From Malonomonas rubra DSM 5091 (lineage in GTDB: Bacteria > Desulfobacterota > Desulfuromonadia > Desulfuromonadales > Geopsychrobacteraceae): a stretch of 64,000 nucleotides of DNA. Where the stretch lies: positions 1-64,000 of the forward strand of contig NZ_FQZT01000005.1 in NCBI RefSeq assembly GCF_900142125.1, read 5' to 3'. A program made the translations under genes and the position numbers. Shown here one piece after another: positions 60,941 to 64,000 of this stretch (position 1 is the first letter of the stretch; the number at the start of each line of letters is the position of its first letter). The notes below the pieces were generated by a model. That model had not been told where the DNA came from and ran no database searches. It saw nothing but the letters and a program-made list of their open reading frames with translations.

Positions 60941-63154
60941 ATGAACCCAGCGTTCCGCAAAAAAATAAAACGCAACGACCGCATCGCTTACTGGGTGATC
61001 ACGCTAGGCGGTATGGCGATTATCTTCAGCGTTATCTTCATCCTGATCCTGATTGCAGAAGTTTCTCTGCCGCTGTTTTTGTCTCCCGATGCCGAACTGC
61101 ATGCCAGCAACCGGATAGAGAACGCCGAAAAAATGATGGCCGTGGGGATGGACGAGTACATGGAGACGGGTTACACCATCGATGAGGACGGGGAAATTCA
61201 TTTCTTCAACATCGTCGACGGCTCCGAACTCGATCGCAGTCAGCTGGCCCGCGAAGCGGGGAGAAAGAAGCTGATCGACGTCGACAGCTATGGGCGTTTG
61301 AACCACTCCCTGCTGTGGGAAGATGGCTCCCTCACCATCGAGCAGGTTGTTTTCAGGCCCTTCTTCGATGAAGCGAATGACAATAAACGCAGCATCCTGC
61401 ATCAGGTCGATCGGCTTGCCGAGTTCCCGGCACCGCCTGTTTTGCCGCAGCAGTCACTGGCGCGCGCAGATGATGAGGGCCGCAAGGTCCGGGTCGATCT
61501 TTTTGCGGATAACCGGTTGCAACTGCAGCTGCTTGAAGTCACGGAAGACTTTCTCGGCAACGAGGAAGTGACCGAAGCGGAACATCTGCTGGAAGTTCAT
61601 TTTAAAGGGAAAATTTCTGCCCTCGAGCTGAGCAACAACGGGCGCATGCTCTATGCCGGTTCAGACCAAGGGGAGCTGTGTCGTTGGGATTTGTCCGATG
61701 CCGAGGAGCCGGTCCTGCTGGAGACCTTGCAGGGCTTCGCCGACCAGCGGGCGATCAGTTCGCTCGGGTTGGTGTTTGGTGATGTTTCTCTCGCTGTTGG
61801 CGATGTTACCGGGCAAGTGACAACCTGGTTTCCGGTTCGCAACGATTCCGGCACCCGCGTTCTGACCCGCATTCACGATTTGTCGCAGCACAGCGGGCCG
61901 GTTCAGGCGCTTTCCCCGTCACCGCATGATAAAAGCGTTATCAGCTTCAGTGACGATGGCTTGCACCTCGACCACATGACCAGCGAGCGTTTTCTGTTGG
62001 CGCTGGGAGAAAAAGACAGCTTGACCAGCTACGCCATGACGACACGTGGTAACGCCATGATCGGCCTGGCGAAAGATGGTCGACTGATCAGCTGGAAGCT
62101 TGATATCCCTCACCCGGAAATCAGCTTCGGCACCCTGTTCGGCAAGGTCTGGTACGAAGGTTACGACGAGCCGACCTACGCCTGGCAGTCGTCGGCGGCG
62201 ACCGACGACTATGAGCCGAAGCTGAGCCTGACGCCGCTGATCTTCGGTACCCTGAAGGGTACCTTCTACGCCATGCTGTTCGCAGTGCCGCTGGCGATTC
62301 TCGGCGCGATTTACACCAGCCAGTTTGCCCGGCCGCGATTACGCGAGTTGATCAAACCGGCGGTCGAGGTCATGGCGGCGATACCGACCGTTATCATCGG
62401 TTTCCTCGCCGCGCTCTGGCTGGCCCCGCTGATCGAGCGCTCTCTCGGCTCGATGTTCCTCAGCCTGATTATGGTTCCTGCCGCGCTGATGATCAGCATT
62501 GCAATCTGGCAGGCCGCGCGAAAGGTTGAACCGCTCAAGCGGGTCGAGCGCGGGTTTGAATTTCTCGCCATCGCTCCGATTGCGATCATGGCCGTCGCTT
62601 TTGCCGCCGTGCTCGGCCCCGGGCTGGAGAACTGGCTGTTCGCCGGCGATCTGAAGCAGTGGCTGTTTACCGAGATGGACACCCGCTACGATCCGCGAAA
62701 CTGTATCATCATCGCTTTCGCCATGGGCTTTGCCGTCATCCCAATTATCTTCACCATCGCCGAGGATTCACTGTCGAATGTCCCGAACAGTCTCAAAGCG
62801 GCGTCTCTGGCGCTGGGTGCCAGCCGCTGGCAGACGGTCTGGCGGGTCATTCTGCCATCAGCGTCGCCCGGTATCTTTGCCGGCACCATGATCGGTTTCG
62901 GCCGCGCTGTCGGTGAAACCATGATCGTGCTGATGGCAACCGGTAACACGGCAATCATGGACCTGAGTATCTTCAACGGCATGCGGCCGCTCTCGGCCAA
63001 CATCGCTGTCGAGATCCCCGAAGCACCGGTAGACGGTTCGCTTTATCGGACCTTGTTCCTTTCGGCGGTCATCCTTTTTGTCATGACTTTTGTCGTCAAC
63101 ACCGTCGCTGAGATCGTCCGTCAACGATTGCGTGCGAAATATGGCCGCTTCTAG
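60941..63154 (+). CDS. pstC: PstC, phosphate permease subunit with large periplasmic insert
   Basis: 737 residues from the ATG at 60941 (GGAAGAG upstream), about twice the length of E. coli PstC. After one membrane span (about 22-50) there is a 390-residue extracytoplasmic segment with WD40-like strands (ISALELSNNGRMLYAGSDQGELCRWD). The permease domain follows from about 440, with the EAA-type loop FGRAVGETMIVLMATGN (about 650-666). This enlarged PstC is a known variant in proteobacteria. The insert may be a sensor. pstA begins 15 nt downstream. Confidence 0.92.
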   Translation: MNPAFRKKIKRNDRIAYWVITLGGMAIIFSVIFILILIAEVSLPLFLSPDAELHASNRIENAEKMMAVGMDEYMETGYTIDEDGEIHFFNIVDGSELDRSQLAREAGRKKLIDVDSYGRLNHSLLWEDGSLTIEQVVFRPFFDEANDNKRSILHQVDRLAEFPAPPVLPQQSLARADDEGRKVRVDLFADNRLQLQLLEVTEDFLGNEEVTEAEHLLEVHFKGKISALELSNNGRMLYAGSDQGELCRWDLSDAEEPVLLETLQGFADQRAISSLGLVFGDVSLAVGDVTGQVTTWFPVRNDSGTRVLTRIHDLSQHSGPVQALSPSPHDKSVISFSDDGLHLDHMTSERFLLALGEKDSLTSYAMTTRGNAMIGLAKDGRLISWKLDIPHPEISFGTLFGKVWYEGYDEPTYAWQSSAATDDYEPKLSLTPLIFGTLKGTFYAMLFAVPLAILGAIYTSQFARPRLRELIKPAVEVMAAIPTVIIGFLAALWLAPLIERSLGSMFLSLIMVPAALMISIAIWQAARKVEPLKRVERGFEFLAIAPIAIMAVAFAAVLGPGLENWLFAGDLKQWLFTEMDTRYDPRNCIIIAFAMGFAVIPIIFTIAEDSLSNVPNSLKAASLALGASRWQTVWRVILPSASPGIFAGTMIGFGRAVGETMIVLMATGNTAIMDLSIFNGMRPLSANIAVEIPEAPVDGSLYRTLFLSAVILFVMTFVVNTVAEIVRQRLRAKYGRF

Positions 63155-63169
63155 AGGTAGTGCAGAGAT

Positions 63170-64000
63170 ATGAAAAAAGCATCCAAAGAGATGAACAAAT
63201 ACTGGCGTATCGGTGAGCCGATGGTCTGGCTGTCGGGAGCGGCCTTGTCGCTGACTCTGCTCTCCGCCATCACCCTGCTGATCGTCATCATGGTCAATGG
63301 CCTCGGTGTTTTCTGGCCATCAAATATCGAGGAAGTGCACCTGAAAGACGGTGGCAAAATCTTCGGCCAGTTGATCAAGACAGAGGAAAACTACGAAAAA
63401 ACAGGTCTTCGCCGGCAGTACAAGATTGCCAACCGCGATCTGTACGGGCTTGATTTTCGCTGGATCGACGAAGCGAAGATCGAGGAGTCGGTCTACCCGG
63501 ATGAACTGATCGTCCTGGAGCGGATCGAGCATGGTGATTTCTATGGCCGGATTAAAGCGATCAATACCGGCCGCACAGATTCTCCGACCGCAAACCTGGC
63601 TAACCTGCTGACCGAACTGGATCGGGCCACCATCGCCCTGGACCATTTGTCAGAGCTTGAAGACAAGTTGAATGATGCGAGCTATCGCATGGAACAGATG
63701 CGGCTTGAGCAGCTCAAGCTTGATTACAACCAGGTGCCGGCCGATTCGCCCAAACAGGTGCAGCTGAACCTGGAGAAGGCCGAGCTGGATAAAGAGTTCG
63801 CCGGGCTGATCGAACTGCAGACCCGCCGCCTGGCCGACGCCCGCAAAGCGAAAGCGATCTTTGTCGATGCCGCCGGACAGGAAAAAGAGATCGCTCTGGT
63901 CGATATCTTCCAGGCTTACTCGCCCAACATCATGGGAACCAGCGATAAAATTACCTTCTACTTTTTCAAACTGGTTGAGTTGTTCGTTGGCGAGCCGCGC
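63170..64000 (+). CDS. pstA: PstA, phosphate permease subunit (5' part, with long N-terminal domain)
   Basis: Runs off the window; 277 codons are visible without a stop. After a membrane span (about 17-42, LSLTLLSAITLLIVIMV) comes a long extracytoplasmic coiled region with a LNLEKAELDKEFAGL-like helix, instead of the permease core, which must lie beyond the window edge. This mirrors the enlarged PstC. The start ATG at 63170 is preceded by AGAGGTAG. The pst operon presumably goes on with pstB and phoU. Confidence 0.85.
   Translation, partial: MKKASKEMNKYWRIGEPMVWLSGAALSLTLLSAITLLIVIMVNGLGVFWPSNIEEVHLKDGGKIFGQLIKTEENYEKTGLRRQYKIANRDLYGLDFRWIDEAKIEESVYPDELIVLERIEHGDFYGRIKAINTGRTDSPTANLANLLTELDRATIALDHLSELEDKLNDASYRMEQMRLEQLKLDYNQVPADSPKQVQLNLEKAELDKEFAGLIELQTRRLADARKAKAIFVDAAGQEKEIALVDIFQAYSPNIMGTSDKITFYFFKLVELFVGEPR

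Noticed and set aside
1-64000. CRISPR array or rRNA genes
   Set aside because: I saw no regularly spaced direct repeats with unique spacers and no rRNA-like sequence anywhere in the window.

Overview
The window looks like chromosomal DNA of an anaerobic Desulfuromonadales-type bacterium (Desulfuromonas/Geobacter relatives). The evidence is a multiheme nitrite reductase pair (nrfHA), a sigma-54 activator, a glgC and pst/pho set of deltaproteobacterial flavour, and a tRNA-Sec fragment. No species can be named from the sequence alone. Core genes have moderate GC and tidy operons. The block from about 2.0 to 26 kb is AT-richer, has many small unknown genes and is clearly accessory.

Layout. 1-1.99 kb: end of nrfH, then nrfA and a terminator. 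2.0-9.5 kb: an accessory cluster with three different metallophosphoesterases, a DEDDh exonuclease, several small coupled proteins of unknown function, a serine resolvase and a coiled-coil protein. 9.7-25.5 kb: a defence island. It is bracketed by two inverted AlpA-like paralogues, with a truncated primase-like gene on the left and a ParB-like gene on the right. It encodes a Type I restriction-modification operon with two different HsdM subunits (catalytic motifs NPPF and NPPY), HsdS and HsdR. Inserted between them are a HigB/HigA-type toxin-antitoxin pair (antitoxin fused to an IrrE/ImmA-like peptidase), a HEPN (TIGR02391/Ymh) protein, a 40-residue ORF and an XPD-like helicase. 25.9 kb: the 3' part of a tRNA-Sec gene with its own terminator, which reads as the right attachment site of the island.

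26-37 kb: methyltransferase, paired YeeE/YedE membrane proteins, a dihydroorotate-dehydrogenase-like protein, then a 2-Cys peroxiredoxin divergent from a sigma-54 activator. That gap has a near-perfect -24/-12 promoter and three matching upstream dyads. Two hsp20 genes follow, divergent from dnaK across a nested TGTCGCA dyad, then an HtpX-like protease and a secreted protein.

37-48 kb: an FRG-domain protein, then ugd, dgkA, an AEC transporter and a TIM-barrel-like protein; glgC; a YitT protein; a PHP-phosphoesterase/glycosyltransferase fusion.

48-64 kb: the phosphate region. It contains a phoH-like gene, a radical SAM protein, a CBS-histidine kinase with a receiver protein, an OlsF-like bifunctional acyltransferase (phosphorus-free ornithine lipid), a REC-HK hybrid, phoB-phoR, pstS, pstC and the start of pstA. 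Hexamers of CTAACA type repeated every 11 bp (putative PHO boxes) precede phoB, pstS, the phoH-like gene and a 69-residue unknown; a weaker version precedes the PHP-glycosyltransferase. Together these suggest a local phosphate-starvation regulon that takes up phosphate and swaps phospholipids for ornithine lipids and glycolipids.
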